From Oceanihabitans sp. IOP_32 (lineage in GTDB: Bacteria; Bacteroidota; Bacteroidia; Flavobacteriales; Flavobacteriaceae): a stretch of DNA of 64,000 bases. Where the stretch lies: the NCBI RefSeq assembly GCF_009498295.1, contig NZ_CP040813.1, forward strand, positions 3,355,001 to 3,419,000. The letters run 5' to 3'. The notes below the pieces were generated by a model. The model was not told where the DNA came from. It made no database searches and saw only the letters and a program-made list of their open reading frames with translations. Positions 45,750-54,296 of this stretch are shown one piece after another; position 1 is the stretch's first letter; every line of letters starts with the position of its first letter. The position numbers and the translations under genes are program-made.

Positions 45750-45821
45750 CGTGTGTAGTTTGTACAGTACAATTAACGTTATACCATTGTTATAAATGAA
45801 AGATTTAAATAGTTTTAAAAT

Positions 45822-46871
45822 ATGAAAACTTCAGCTAATAAAAAAAAAGGTATTGGTTCTTTTTTTAGTTTTATTAATCCTAAATCAGAAACATTATTAC
45901 CTCATAGCAATACCTTTATTCCAGAGAACTCAGTGTTGTTGTACTCAGGAAGACAGGCGATTAAATATGTTATTAATAGCATTACAAATACCAAAAACAT
46001 ACAAACCATTTGGTTACCAGAGTATTACTGTATGCATGTTACCCTATGGTTAAAAAAAACATATCCCAATATAAAAACTTACAGAGTGGAGCCGTTAAAT
46101 CCCGATTTTGTGGTGAAAGCGTCTCAATTTGTTAATAAAAACGATATTATCCTTATTAATAATTTCTGGGGAGTGAGTAAATGTTTAGTTGACAAACCAG
46201 ATGGCCTTGTGGTTATAGAAGATCATTCTCACGGTTGGTTAAGTACAACTTGTATAAATAGTAAAGCAGATTATTGCGTCGCTTCCCTTAGAAAATCTTT
46301 ACCTATCCCCCTTGGAGGCATCGCCTGGAAACCCGATGGAAAAATTATTAATCGACCAAAATTGTTACCACCAGATCGTTTTGTTTCTATTTGGGATACC
46401 ATAACGGAAGCCATGACATTAAAACATGATTTCGAGAGCACTTACGAGATTGATAAAAAAGAAAAAAGTTTAGAGCTAATTAACCTTGCGGAAAAACAAT
46501 TGCATATTAATTTTGATTTAACCCATTTAGAAGATAGTCATAAAAAAAATATTGAAAGTTATATGAATATCAATGTACTAAAATTAAAATCTAAAAATTT
46601 AGCCACGCTTAGTACCATGCTAAAACACCACGAAAATTGTGCATATATGGCTTTAAATCCGGATGCTTTTGGACTTATATTACACTTACAAAACGAAACT
46701 GTTATGCAGCAACTGCGCTTATATCTTATTAATCATAATATCTATCCGTCGCAACTGTGGCCAGACAATGTATTACGTTATGGCTACTTTTTAAACATAC
46801 ATATTGATTATAGATATGGCGGTGAAGATATGGAATATATTGCTGAAAAATTAAACGCTTTTAGCATTTGA
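45822..46871 (+). CDS. DegT/DnrJ-like PLP-dependent enzyme
   Basis: A 349-residue protein with a fold-type I PLP pattern: LLYSGRQAIKYV near the start, VVIEDHSHGW (Asp134 region, cofactor pyridine contact) and ASLRKSLPIPLGGIAW, where Lys158 is the likely Schiff-base lysine. It is similar in layout to nucleotide-sugar aminotransferases but shorter and diverged. It may supply the amino sugar for formylation or acylation. It is divergent from the formyltransferase with 72 bp between. Confidence 0.68.
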   Translation: MKTSANKKKGIGSFFSFINPKSETLLPHSNTFIPENSVLLYSGRQAIKYVINSITNTKNIQTIWLPEYYCMHVTLWLKKTYPNIKTYRVEPLNPDFVVKASQFVNKNDIILINNFWGVSKCLVDKPDGLVVIEDHSHGWLSTTCINSKADYCVASLRKSLPIPLGGIAWKPDGKIINRPKLLPPDRFVSIWDTITEAMTLKHDFESTYEIDKKEKSLELINLAEKQLHINFDLTHLEDSHKKNIESYMNINVLKLKSKNLATLSTMLKHHENCAYMALNPDAFGLILHLQNETVMQQLRLYLINHNIYPSQLWPDNVLRYGYFLNIHIDYRYGGEDMEYIAEKLNAFSI

Positions 46872-47001
46872 AAATCACAGTATATTTTGTAATTTTTGTA
46901 AAACAATCACCGTCTTATAAATGGATAAAACAAATTAATAACAACGTGTTTTTAACTCATTTTTTTAATATCACGACTTTACCAAAGCAAAATAATTAGG
47001 T

Positions 47002-47622
47002 ATGTACAAAACCATTTTTAAAAGAATCATAGATATCATATTGTCTGCCATAGGTCTAGTACTACTTGCACCAGCATTCGTTAGTATTTATATCTGTTTG
47101 ATGTTTTACAATAATGCTAAGCCATTATTTTTTCAGCGTCGACCAGGAAAAAATGAAAAGATCTTCAAAATTATGAAGTTTAAAACTATGACAGACAAAA
47201 AAGACGCTAATGGAGAGTTGTTACCCGATGCCATGCGAACAACTCGCTTTGGATCTTTTTTAAGAAAAACATCTTTAGATGAAATACCTCAATTAATAAA
47301 CGTGTTAATTGGAGATATGAGTTTAATTGGTCCAAGACCTTTACGTGTGCGCTATCTGCCCTACTATACCAAAGAAGAAAAAATTAGGCATACCGTAAAA
47401 CCAGGAATTACTGGTTTGGCACAGGTTTCGGGCAGAAATGCTATTGGCTGGGATGAAAAACTTCAAAAAGATATTGAATATGTAAACAATTTGTCTTTTA
47501 CATTAGATGCCAGTATTTTTTTTAAAACTTTATTGAAAGTTATAAAATCTAATGATATTGAAATAAGTGAAACGACCTTAAATTTTGATGAACTGAGAAA
47601 ACTTAAACAAAATAAAAAATAG
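47002..47622 (+). CDS. Initiating sugar-phosphate transferase (monotopic phosphoglycosyl transferase)
   Basis: A 206-residue enzyme of the PglC/WcaJ C-terminal catalytic type. It has the re-entrant N-terminal membrane helix (IIDIILSAIGLVLLAPAFV), the Asp93-Glu94 catalytic pair in SLDEIPQLINVLIGDMSLIGPRP, and the PGITGLAQVSGRN loop. It transfers a phospho-sugar from a UDP-sugar to undecaprenyl phosphate, the first step of a capsule, O-antigen or glycan. Its presence ties the cluster to glycan assembly at the membrane. Confidence 0.92.
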   Translation: MYKTIFKRIIDIILSAIGLVLLAPAFVSIYICLMFYNNAKPLFFQRRPGKNEKIFKIMKFKTMTDKKDANGELLPDAMRTTRFGSFLRKTSLDEIPQLINVLIGDMSLIGPRPLRVRYLPYYTKEEKIRHTVKPGITGLAQVSGRNAIGWDEKLQKDIEYVNNLSFTLDASIFFKTLLKVIKSNDIEISETTLNFDELRKLKQNKK

Positions 47623-47758
47623 TGCTTAGATGGATAGCGTTGTCATTTGTTACGATGCATCGACACTTTTTTTCATTAGTAAATATGTATTTGTTTTATT
47701 CAGCAAAAATAAGCGGAACAATTAACGACTAAGCGGCTATTTTTTTCTGTAAATTACG

Positions 47759-47785
47759 CCAACCTGCCTACTGTAGGCAGGTTGG
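47759..47785. repeat. 27-bp perfect palindrome
   Basis: CCAACCTGCCTAC, one base, then GTAGGCAGGTTGG: 13-bp arms with a single central T. It stands between two converging genes and could be a terminator-like hairpin or a dispersed palindromic repeat. Confidence 0.8.
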
Positions 47786-47835
47786 TGATTTATTAATCAT
47801 ATAGTAAAATGGGTCGGACACTAAAAAATAAACCT

Positions 47836-48942
47836 TTAGTTTTCTCGGGTAATAGCTCTATACGTGTTTTTACGATAAGCTGGAAAAAAACCAATTTTAC
47901 GGCCTTTTTTTTCTAAACCACCGTCATCTAACCCGATCTCATCATTAGTTATTTTATCTAACTCGTTGTAAACCGCTTTATTTATAATTTTTCTGCCGGT
48001 ATAAAACACAAGATCATCATCATTTGGGAAGAAGGATTTTTTGTATTTGTATAAATTATCGAAATCTTCTCTTCCACCACCAAGAACGTAGTATTTAAAA
48101 TGCTGCAATCGCGCCCATTTCATAACCTCTACTTTCAAAAAATCGTTAGGTCTTAAGCTAAAATAATCCATTATAGTACCTCCTAAATATGAATATAAAG
48201 TATTATTAGAAGTTAAAATAAGTTCTGTAGAAATGGCAATACCATCTTTATACACAAAAGCAAAAATAATTTTACCTTCACATAAACGCACAATATTTTT
48301 AAAATAACATAAAGAATAAAAATAATCGGTGTTCGCGTTTACACGTCTCATTGTACTTATATAGATGTCGTAAAATCTCTCGATATCTTCATCTTTAACA
48401 TTATTATAGACAATATGACTTTTTAAATTATTATTAACCGCTTTTCTATAATTATTTCTAACTTTTTGCTTTAAAGAAGCCCACTGTTGCTCATAATCTA
48501 ATAAACGGCCTCTTACATTAGACAGTGTTGGTATTAATGTTCCAGAATAAAACTGACAATTATTGTTGAGACTAAATCTTATAAACTCTGAAACCACATT
48601 GTTTTCTTTATACCAAGAATCTATTAATTCCCAAAATTTTAAAAGATACCCGCGCGACATGTCTTTGTTAAACAATGGCCCGCTATAACCATACGGAGAG
48701 ATAACATCGTAATAAATCGTGTTTCGAAGCTTATATGGAATTTCCCTTAAAACAAAAGGCATTAATATTAAAACCTTATCCTCAACTTTTAGTGTAAAAT
48801 ACCTTAAGCCATCGTATGTAGATTCATTTTTTTCGGGAGTTAAAAACATGAAAAAAGGATTGACAACCTCGAAGCCATTTACAGTGTCTTTATACACATT
48901 AAAATCGTATTCATTTTGTATTTTATGTACTACTAACTCCAT
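47836..48942 (-). CDS. FemAB/BioF2-like GNAT-fold acyltransferase
   Basis: A 368-residue protein of the Fem/acetyltransferase-6 type: WASLKQKVRNNYRKAVNNNLK marks the Fem-like joint, followed by GKIIFAFVYKDGIAISTELILTSNNTLYSYLGGTIMDYFSLRPNDFLKVEVMKWA, the characteristic GNAT core of this group. Fem-like proteins move aminoacyl or acyl groups to peptidoglycan or lipid-linked sugars. The frame opens at TTG 48954, but ATG 48942 is preferred. It is last in a three-gene minus-strand set with the HAD and ATP-grasp genes. Confidence 0.78.
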   Translation of the reverse strand: MELVVHKIQNEYDFNVYKDTVNGFEVVNPFFMFLTPEKNESTYDGLRYFTLKVEDKVLILMPFVLREIPYKLRNTIYYDVISPYGYSGPLFNKDMSRGYLLKFWELIDSWYKENNVVSEFIRFSLNNNCQFYSGTLIPTLSNVRGRLLDYEQQWASLKQKVRNNYRKAVNNNLKSHIVYNNVKDEDIERFYDIYISTMRRVNANTDYFYSLCYFKNIVRLCEGKIIFAFVYKDGIAISTELILTSNNTLYSYLGGTIMDYFSLRPNDFLKVEVMKWARLQHFKYYVLGGGREDFDNLYKYKKSFFPNDDDLVFYTGRKIINKAVYNELDKITNDEIGLDDGGLEKKGRKIGFFPAYRKNTYRAITREN

Positions 48943-48958
48943 AGTATTTACCAAATTT

Positions 48959-49633
48959 TTAAAATAATAAATCTCTTATTTCGGTTAAACTCCTTATTTT
49001 AAATGTGGGTTTCTTGTAGGGAAGCGTATTGAAGGACTGTGGATGAATATTAACCCCGTTATCCAATAAACAAATACTTGTCCACCCCAATTTATTAGGT
49101 GCTTCAAAATCTTTGCTCGTATTATCTCCTACATATACATATTTGTAATGACTCCCATATTTCTCAACAAAATATTTAAAATTATTTATGTTTGGTTTCT
49201 CAGATCCGAATGCTTCAGAAATCACGATATCATCAAAATAATCGTTTAAACCCAAAGCTTCAATTTTATGTTGTTGCTGAATGCATCTGCCGTCGGTAAT
49301 CAATCCAGTTTTATACACGCTTTGTTTTATATTATCTAATAGCATTTTATTAGAATCGGTTAAATATATATTTGGTTTATGATTTCTATATCTTTTAATC
49401 AAATCGTTAACAACAACGCCTTGTATATTATTTTTAAAGATTACGGTTTCAAAAACATTTTTTTTCTCTTGATAGGCCAAAATCATTTCAGCCAAAATTA
49501 ACTTCGCTGTTTTATTTGTTTTCTTCGAAAGAAAATCAGCAATATCTTTAAAAGCAGATTTTAAAAAATCTATTTCTTTATACAGTGTATCGTCCAGATC
49601 AAATACTATAATTAAATCAGTCTTTATAATCAT
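48959..49633 (-). CDS. HAD-superfamily phosphatase
   Basis: A 224-residue hydrolase with the motif I VFDLDDTLY (nucleophile Asp near residue 12), motif II TGLITDG, and motif IV VYVGDNTSKDFEAPNKLGW. It is of the subclass with an alpha-helical cap. It overlaps the ATP-grasp gene by 17 bp, so the two are translationally coupled. A sugar- or nucleotide-phosphate is the likely substrate. Confidence 0.83.
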   Translation of the reverse strand: MIIKTDLIIVFDLDDTLYKEIDFLKSAFKDIADFLSKKTNKTAKLILAEMILAYQEKKNVFETVIFKNNIQGVVVNDLIKRYRNHKPNIYLTDSNKMLLDNIKQSVYKTGLITDGRCIQQQHKIEALGLNDYFDDIVISEAFGSEKPNINNFKYFVEKYGSHYKYVYVGDNTSKDFEAPNKLGWTSICLLDNGVNIHPQSFNTLPYKKPTFKIRSLTEIRDLLF

Positions 49634-50582
49634 CAACTAATATTTCATTATCATATCTCAGCATTAATAAATTTGATTTCCAATCGTCGTAAAATTCAAT
49701 GGCTTCATTAAAAAAATATTCTTTAATAATCCACTGTGGAAAATTTGCACCCGCCAGATAAGTTAAAGGATACCCCCCTCCAAATCTCGCATTTATCTCA
49801 ATACCGTAAATTTCATTCGTTTCAATATGCTTAAAAAACTGAGCCGTTAAACAGCCAAGGGCTCCATCAATATGATATAAGTGTTGTTTAATAAAATCTA
49901 CTAAAATATTTTTTTTAGTAACACCTTTATTAACTTCTCCATCTCTTACTTCTATACGTTTTCTGGGAATTACCGACTTTAAATTACTCTTTTTGTCGTA
50001 GTAAAGATCGCAAGTATACTCCTCGTATTTATCGTGATCTAAATATTCTAAAAACATTAAGTTTTTATTGGTAAAGTGGTATTCTGTTAGGTCTTCTTGA
50101 TTTTTAATTATAAAATTATCCACACTTCTACTGCCATTATAGGGTTTTATAAATAGCGGCAACTTATAATTATATTTTGAATATTCTTTTGCAACATTAA
50201 TGTTGTGTTCAACAAAAAAAGCATTCATCTTTCTTTTGTCTCTGCAAATGCTGATGAATGCCGTTGAGGAAACTACTGGAAAAATACCGTTTTTTATGAA
50301 TTTTTTTTTATTTTCAGCTAAAAGCAGAAGTTCTGTATCGATGGTGGGAATTAAAACTTTTATGTTATTATTCTTACATATTTCCAATAATTCCTTTAAA
50401 TAGCTTTGGTGACTCACTAAAGGAAGTTGGAACGCCAGGTCGGAAACATGGCAAGCTGCAGAAAGGCCAGTGTTAAAATCTGTTGTCATAACCTTTCCTT
50501 CTGGCACCATTTTTTTTAGTTCTTTTTGAAAGGCTTTAACTAAAGAAACGCGCCTTCCAGCAGAGGTTATTAAGATATTCAT
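49617..50582 (-). CDS. ATP-grasp ligase (carbamoyl-phosphate-synthase-like)
   Basis: A 321-residue ATP-grasp enzyme: NILITSAGRRVSLVKAF at the N-terminus (pre-ATP-grasp domain), IKPYNGSRSVDNFII for the phosphate-binding loop, EEYTCDLYYD, and the metal-binding EINARFGGGYPLT near the C-terminus. Such ligases join a carboxylate to an amine or thiol using ATP, often amino acids to each other or to sugars. It is first of the minus-strand trio with HAD and Fem-like proteins, next to the NRPS-like part of the cluster. Confidence 0.87.
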   Translation of the reverse strand: MNILITSAGRRVSLVKAFQKELKKMVPEGKVMTTDFNTGLSAACHVSDLAFQLPLVSHQSYLKELLEICKNNNIKVLIPTIDTELLLLAENKKKFIKNGIFPVVSSTAFISICRDKRKMNAFFVEHNINVAKEYSKYNYKLPLFIKPYNGSRSVDNFIIKNQEDLTEYHFTNKNLMFLEYLDHDKYEEYTCDLYYDKKSNLKSVIPRKRIEVRDGEVNKGVTKKNILVDFIKQHLYHIDGALGCLTAQFFKHIETNEIYGIEINARFGGGYPLTYLAGANFPQWIIKEYFFNEAIEFYDDWKSNLLMLRYDNEILVDDYKD

Positions 50583-50768
50583 TGTGGTTTATAAACAGGT
50601 TAAAATATACATTTGATGTGGTTAAATTAAAGAAAAAAAACTGTAATTTAATAGAAATTAGATAATAAACCATTTTTAAAGTTATCCTGTCATACAAAAA
50701 CTAACGGCGCTGTGTTTCGGGCTTTAAATAATTTATAACATATGGAATTTCACAAAATCAAAAGCCAA

Positions 50769-50793
50769 AAAAAGCCCTAAAAAAGGGCTTTTT
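50769..50793 (-). terminator. Rho-independent terminator of the Lrp gene
   Basis: Stem AAAAAGCCCT / AGGGCTTTTT (50769-50778 and 50784-50793). On the minus strand it is followed by a T run, and it lies 24 bp after the Lrp stop. Confidence 0.82.
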
Positions 50794-50816
50794 GCAATAT
50801 TCTATGTAAATTGATT

Positions 50817-51296
50817 TTATAACTCATTAAAAATAGAGTGCATTAATCGTTTTTTATCATTTAAACTCTCTTCAAGTGAGATCATCGTTTCAGTTCTGTA
50901 AACTCCCTCGATATCATCCAGCATAAAAATTACTTCTTTTGCATGCTCGGTACTTCTTGCTCTAATTTTGCAAAAGATATTAAACTTCCCCGTTGTAATG
51001 TGCGCTACGGTAACAAAAGGAATTTCGTTAATACGTTCTAAAACAAACTTAGTTTGGGATGTGTTTTTTAAAAATACTCCAACGTAAGCTATAAATGAAT
51101 ACCCCAATTTTTTGTAATCTAAATTTAAGGAAGAGCCTCTAATAATACCAGATTCCTCCATTTTTTTTACACGCACGTGAACGGTCCCCGCTGAAATTAA
51201 TAATTTTTTGGCAATGTCTGTAAAAGGAATTCTTGTGTTGTCGATTAACATATCAAGAATTTGATGATCAATTTCGTCTAATTTAATTTTCCCCAT
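50817..51296 (-). CDS. Lrp/AsnC family transcriptional regulator
   Basis: A 159-residue protein: winged HTH at about 1-60 (LDEIDHQILDMLIDNTRIPFTDIAKKLLISAGTVHVRVKKMEESGIIRGS) and a RAM effector domain (FIAYVGVFLKNTSQTKFVLERINEIPFV). Full-length for the family. It probably answers to an amino acid and may act on the M14 carboxypeptidase gene just upstream on the same strand (77 bp gap), but no site was identified. Confidence 0.9.
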   Translation of the reverse strand: MGKIKLDEIDHQILDMLIDNTRIPFTDIAKKLLISAGTVHVRVKKMEESGIIRGSSLNLDYKKLGYSFIAYVGVFLKNTSQTKFVLERINEIPFVTVAHITTGKFNIFCKIRARSTEHAKEVIFMLDDIEGVYRTETMISLEESLNDKKRLMHSIFNEL

Positions 51297-51372
51297 AATT
51301 AACGTTTGTTAAATAAAGTGCAAAAATAGCATATAATTATTACAAAATAACCATTATTTATGGATAAAACTG

Positions 51373-52515
51373 TTAAAACAATGCAATTTTATTATTATTT
51401 ATGACTACGAAATCGTTTGCGTTAAAAACTTTTAAACCATTTCCATGCTCATCGGTCACGCTCATGTAATTCGCATCTAACTCCTTATGAGCAAAATAAT
51501 TAGTTAAATCGTCAATTTTTTCAACTGTGGGTATAAACTCTATTTTATTATTAATTAATTTTTCCTGATACATAAAAGCAATATCCTGGGTTGTCTGCTC
51601 AGTTGTTTTAACGTTTCGTATAATAACATCAAAGAAACACTTTTCGTTTTCAGGAATACCTAAATATCCCTCATAAGAACTCCCATTTACCTCATTTTTG
51701 GCAATGTAGTCTAAAGATTCTAATAGTGCTATGTAAATAAACTCACGTGTTTTATCGCGACTATAATCCCGCTTATAATGACCTGCTTCAAACAAAATAG
51801 TAGGCACATTTTCACTTTGAAACATGTCACCTACACAGTTTAAATTAAAAGCATCATCATAAACACCAACTTGATTGGGAATTAGCTTTTGAAGCTTGGT
51901 ATTCATAACAGCAATTACCTCCATAGCCATTTTTCGGTTCGCTGTAAGTTTACAACTTTTGTCTTGAGCAGGCGAAAGAAAGGAGACTGTAGCAGAACGG
52001 CCGGTGTTTCCCGCCCCAAAAATAGTGCGTTGCCCATGCAGATTATAGCAAAAATGAGGTTTAAAATTGTTAAAAACCGACCTTAAAATTACACTCTCTG
52101 GTTGCGACAAGTTTTGAGCATCTCGATTTAAATCGACTTGATTAGCGTTTAGCCTAGTATAGACCAGCGCGCCATCTGGGTTTAAAATAGGTATAATGTA
52201 TAAGGTACAAGACTCTAAAATATGAGCTATTTGAGTTTCTGTACTTGAAAGCGTATTTAAAAGATCAAAAAGCGCTTTTGTGGTTGTCGATTCATTACCG
52301 TGCATTTGCGACCACATTAAAACTTTTTTATTTCCAGTACCAATTTTAATGACATGAATAGGATTGCCCAATACAGAAGTGCCTTTAATATCTGCACGCC
52401 ATTCTTTATGTCGTGATTTAATTAAAGGCTCAATATGATGATGCGTTATATAGCGATCGCTTAATCGTTTTTCTCTATGTTTTAAAAACAGTGCTTTAAT
52501 ATGCTCGATGTTCAT
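51373..52515 (-). CDS. M14-family zinc carboxypeptidase
   Basis: A 380-residue metallopeptidase. Zinc ligands of the HxxE...H type are His72 and Glu75 in WSQMHGNEST and His160 in FCYNLHGQR. The catalytic glutamate candidate is Glu243 in ILFEAGHYKRD. PILNPDGALVYTRLNANQVDLNRD is the conserved substrate loop. No signal peptide is seen, so it is probably cytoplasmic. Its start region carries two 18-bp repeats related to a palindrome before the divergent XRE gene, hinting at control by that regulator. Confidence 0.9.
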   Translation of the reverse strand: MNIEHIKALFLKHREKRLSDRYITHHHIEPLIKSRHKEWRADIKGTSVLGNPIHVIKIGTGNKKVLMWSQMHGNESTTTKALFDLLNTLSSTETQIAHILESCTLYIIPILNPDGALVYTRLNANQVDLNRDAQNLSQPESVILRSVFNNFKPHFCYNLHGQRTIFGAGNTGRSATVSFLSPAQDKSCKLTANRKMAMEVIAVMNTKLQKLIPNQVGVYDDAFNLNCVGDMFQSENVPTILFEAGHYKRDYSRDKTREFIYIALLESLDYIAKNEVNGSSYEGYLGIPENEKCFFDVIIRNVKTTEQTTQDIAFMYQEKLINNKIEFIPTVEKIDDLTNYFAHKELDANYMSVTDEHGNGLKVFNANDFVVINNNKIALF

Positions 52516-52530
52516 ACTTTTTGTTTAGGA

Positions 52531-52572
52531 TACAAATGTAAACAATAACTAATTTACAAATGTAAACAATAA
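52531..52572 (-). promoter_or_regulatory. two 18-bp direct repeats upstream of the M14 gene
   Basis: TACAAATGTAAACAATAA occurs at 52531-52548 and again at 52555-52572, a 24-bp period. Read on the minus strand each contains TACATTTG, a match to the -7 promoter consensus, and TGTTTACATTTGTA, close to the palindrome before the XRE gene. They may be operator half-sites, a duplicated promoter, or both. Confidence 0.55.
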
Positions 52573-52763
52573 ATTAGGAACATGATGTTTACAAAACCAA
52601 CCTATATTTAGGTCGTATATGTGCGTTTAAGCAATATTATCTTTCGCAGTATTATTTATATCACTATTTACTGTTTATCAGTGCATTAATATCTTTGAAA
52701 TGAAGTATTAATTTAAATTGTTTTAACTAGTTTAACCTAATATTTCTTTTATTGCGTTTAATT

Positions 52764-52779
52764 TGTTACATTTGTAACA
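52764..52779 (+). promoter_or_regulatory. palindromic operator candidate overlapping the XRE -7 box
   Basis: TGTTACA-TT-TGTAACA, a perfect inverted repeat with 7-bp arms. TACATTTG within it (52767-52774) fits the -7 consensus, 32 bp before the XRE ATG. Binding of the XRE protein here would give autorepression. Confidence 0.55.
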
Positions 52780-52805
52780 TATTTACAACACACAACTTGT
52801 TTACA

Positions 52806-53174
52806 ATGATAAACAGCGAGGCTTTTGCTAAACGACTTCAAAAAGTAATAGATTATTATGGTGAATCTGCATCTTCTTTTGCAGAAGAAATAGGTGTACA
52901 ACGCTCAAGCATATCTCATATTCTATCTGGAAGAAATAAACCGAGTTTAGATTTTGTTTTAAAAATACTCGCCTCTTTTCCCGAAGTTGAATTGTATTGG
53001 CTTTTAAACGGGAAAGGTCATTTTCCTCCAAAAGCTCAAGAAGAACCTATACACCATAAGGCTCCAGAATTAAAGTTTGAAGAAATTACTAAACCTGAAA
53101 CAACCCTTGACAAACAGATTGAGCGTATTGTTATTTTCTATAGAGACGGAAGTTTTAAAAATTTTGAGAACTAA
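52806..53174 (+). CDS. XRE-family helix-turn-helix regulator
   Basis: A 122-residue protein with the HTH at about 8-60 (FAKRLQKVIDYYGESASSFAEEIGVQRSSISHILSGRNKPSLDFVLKIL) and WLLNGKGHFP, the usual end of the domain in Flavobacteriia. A short acidic/basic tail (LDKQIERIVIFYRDGSFKNFEN) may drive dimerisation. The frame opens upstream at 52752, but ATG 52806 is the natural start (MINSEAFAKRL). Confidence 0.87.
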   Translation: MINSEAFAKRLQKVIDYYGESASSFAEEIGVQRSSISHILSGRNKPSLDFVLKILASFPEVELYWLLNGKGHFPPKAQEEPIHHKAPELKFEEITKPETTLDKQIERIVIFYRDGSFKNFEN

Positions 53175-53257
53175 TACCAAATTAACAAAACGACATTTAA
53201 AAATTAAATTGGTAGAATATCCTCATTCTTTAGTAGCTTTGCTTTAAAATTTATGTT

Positions 53258-53629
53258 ATGCGTGTACTGTTTTTTGTATTGATGCTTGGCCTTTTTGGCT
53301 GTTACGAAACTTCTAGAGATTGTAAAGATTATAAAACAGGAGCATTTTACAGCGAAGTTGTTATAGACAACATTCTTTATAAGTCGACGTTTGAAAGAAC
53401 TGATGATATCCAAATTGAAACCTATAACAAGAAAATTGATTCGTCTAAATTACGATGGATAAATGATTGCGAGGTTATTTTTAAAACTATAAATCCTAAA
53501 AATAGGGCTGAAAAAAAGGATATTCATCTCAAAATTTTAACGACCACCGATTCGTCCTACACGTTTGAATATTCTTATGTTGGCGAATCTTTAAAACAAA
53601 AAGGTGTTGCTTATAAAATTAAAAAGTAA
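53258..53629 (+). CDS. Small lipoprotein of unknown function
   Basis: A 123-residue protein with a lipoprotein signal (VLMLGLFGCYE, cysteine 15). The mature part reads CKDYKTGAFYSEV...YNKKIDSSKLRWINDCEVIFKTINPKNRAEKKDIHLKILTTTDSSYTFEYSYVGESLKQKGVAYKIKK, a DNA-damage-free, intact all-beta domain seen in many Flavobacteriia as a hypothetical protein. Confidence 0.7.
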   Translation: MRVLFFVLMLGLFGCYETSRDCKDYKTGAFYSEVVIDNILYKSTFERTDDIQIETYNKKIDSSKLRWINDCEVIFKTINPKNRAEKKDIHLKILTTTDSSYTFEYSYVGESLKQKGVAYKIKK

Positions 53630-53720
53630 AACCAAATAAAACTATGAGGTCGAGATTTAAGGTCAATTTTTTCAATAAATTCGCAGATTAAACTAAAAAA
53701 TAGTTCAAGAAAAGGTGGCT

Positions 53721-54221
53721 TCAATCGAACGGATATAAAAACGACTCTACTGCAGTAAACTTTATATTATTCTGTTCTAAAACTTCGTAAGTTAAAAAGA
53801 TTTCTCCCCAATATATACCATCAGAAAAATCAGCAATAATCCATTTGTGGTTTAATAACTTTACGGTGTTAATCATCATTTTTTTTCCTTCATTTGCCGA
53901 AAAAGGTACAATAGGATGTTCGCCAGTAACCGCATTTAATCTATACAACTCATCTTTAATAAAAGGGATTAATTCTGAAACTTGGTATCCTTCATTTTCA
54001 AAATAACTAATAGCGTCTTCATTTCTTTCTAAATTAAAATGCGACAGTTTTAATATATCATCCTGCAAAACCGCCACAGAGTCCTTGTATTTTTGCGATT
54101 GTTCTCTATATAAATCTAATTTAATGTTTAATTTATCGAATGTTCGCTTAGCATTAACGTATTGGAACAACACTAACAAGGCGGTAAAAACAAACAGATA
54201 CATTAAGATTTTTTGCTTCAT
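53721..54221 (-). CDS. Membrane-anchored conserved protein of unknown function
   Basis: A 166-residue protein with one N-terminal helix (ILMYLFVFTALLVLFQYVNA), a coiled-coil stretch (KLDLYREQSQKYKDSVAVLQDDILKLSHF) and a C-terminal globular part with HPIVPFSANEGKKMMINTVKLLNHKWIIADFSDGIYWGE. No family was recognised. It is upstream of nothing on its strand, and 76 bp behind the metallo-hydrolase gene, with which it may be co-transcribed. Confidence 0.65.
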   Translation of the reverse strand: MKQKILMYLFVFTALLVLFQYVNAKRTFDKLNIKLDLYREQSQKYKDSVAVLQDDILKLSHFNLERNEDAISYFENEGYQVSELIPFIKDELYRLNAVTGEHPIVPFSANEGKKMMINTVKLLNHKWIIADFSDGIYWGEIFLTYEVLEQNNIKFTAVESFLYPFD

Positions 54222-54296
54222 TTTTTAATTTTTATTTTGACTATGGTCAATTTGAGAATCGTACTATTTTAGTTTTAACTCTGTTAAATACTGTTT

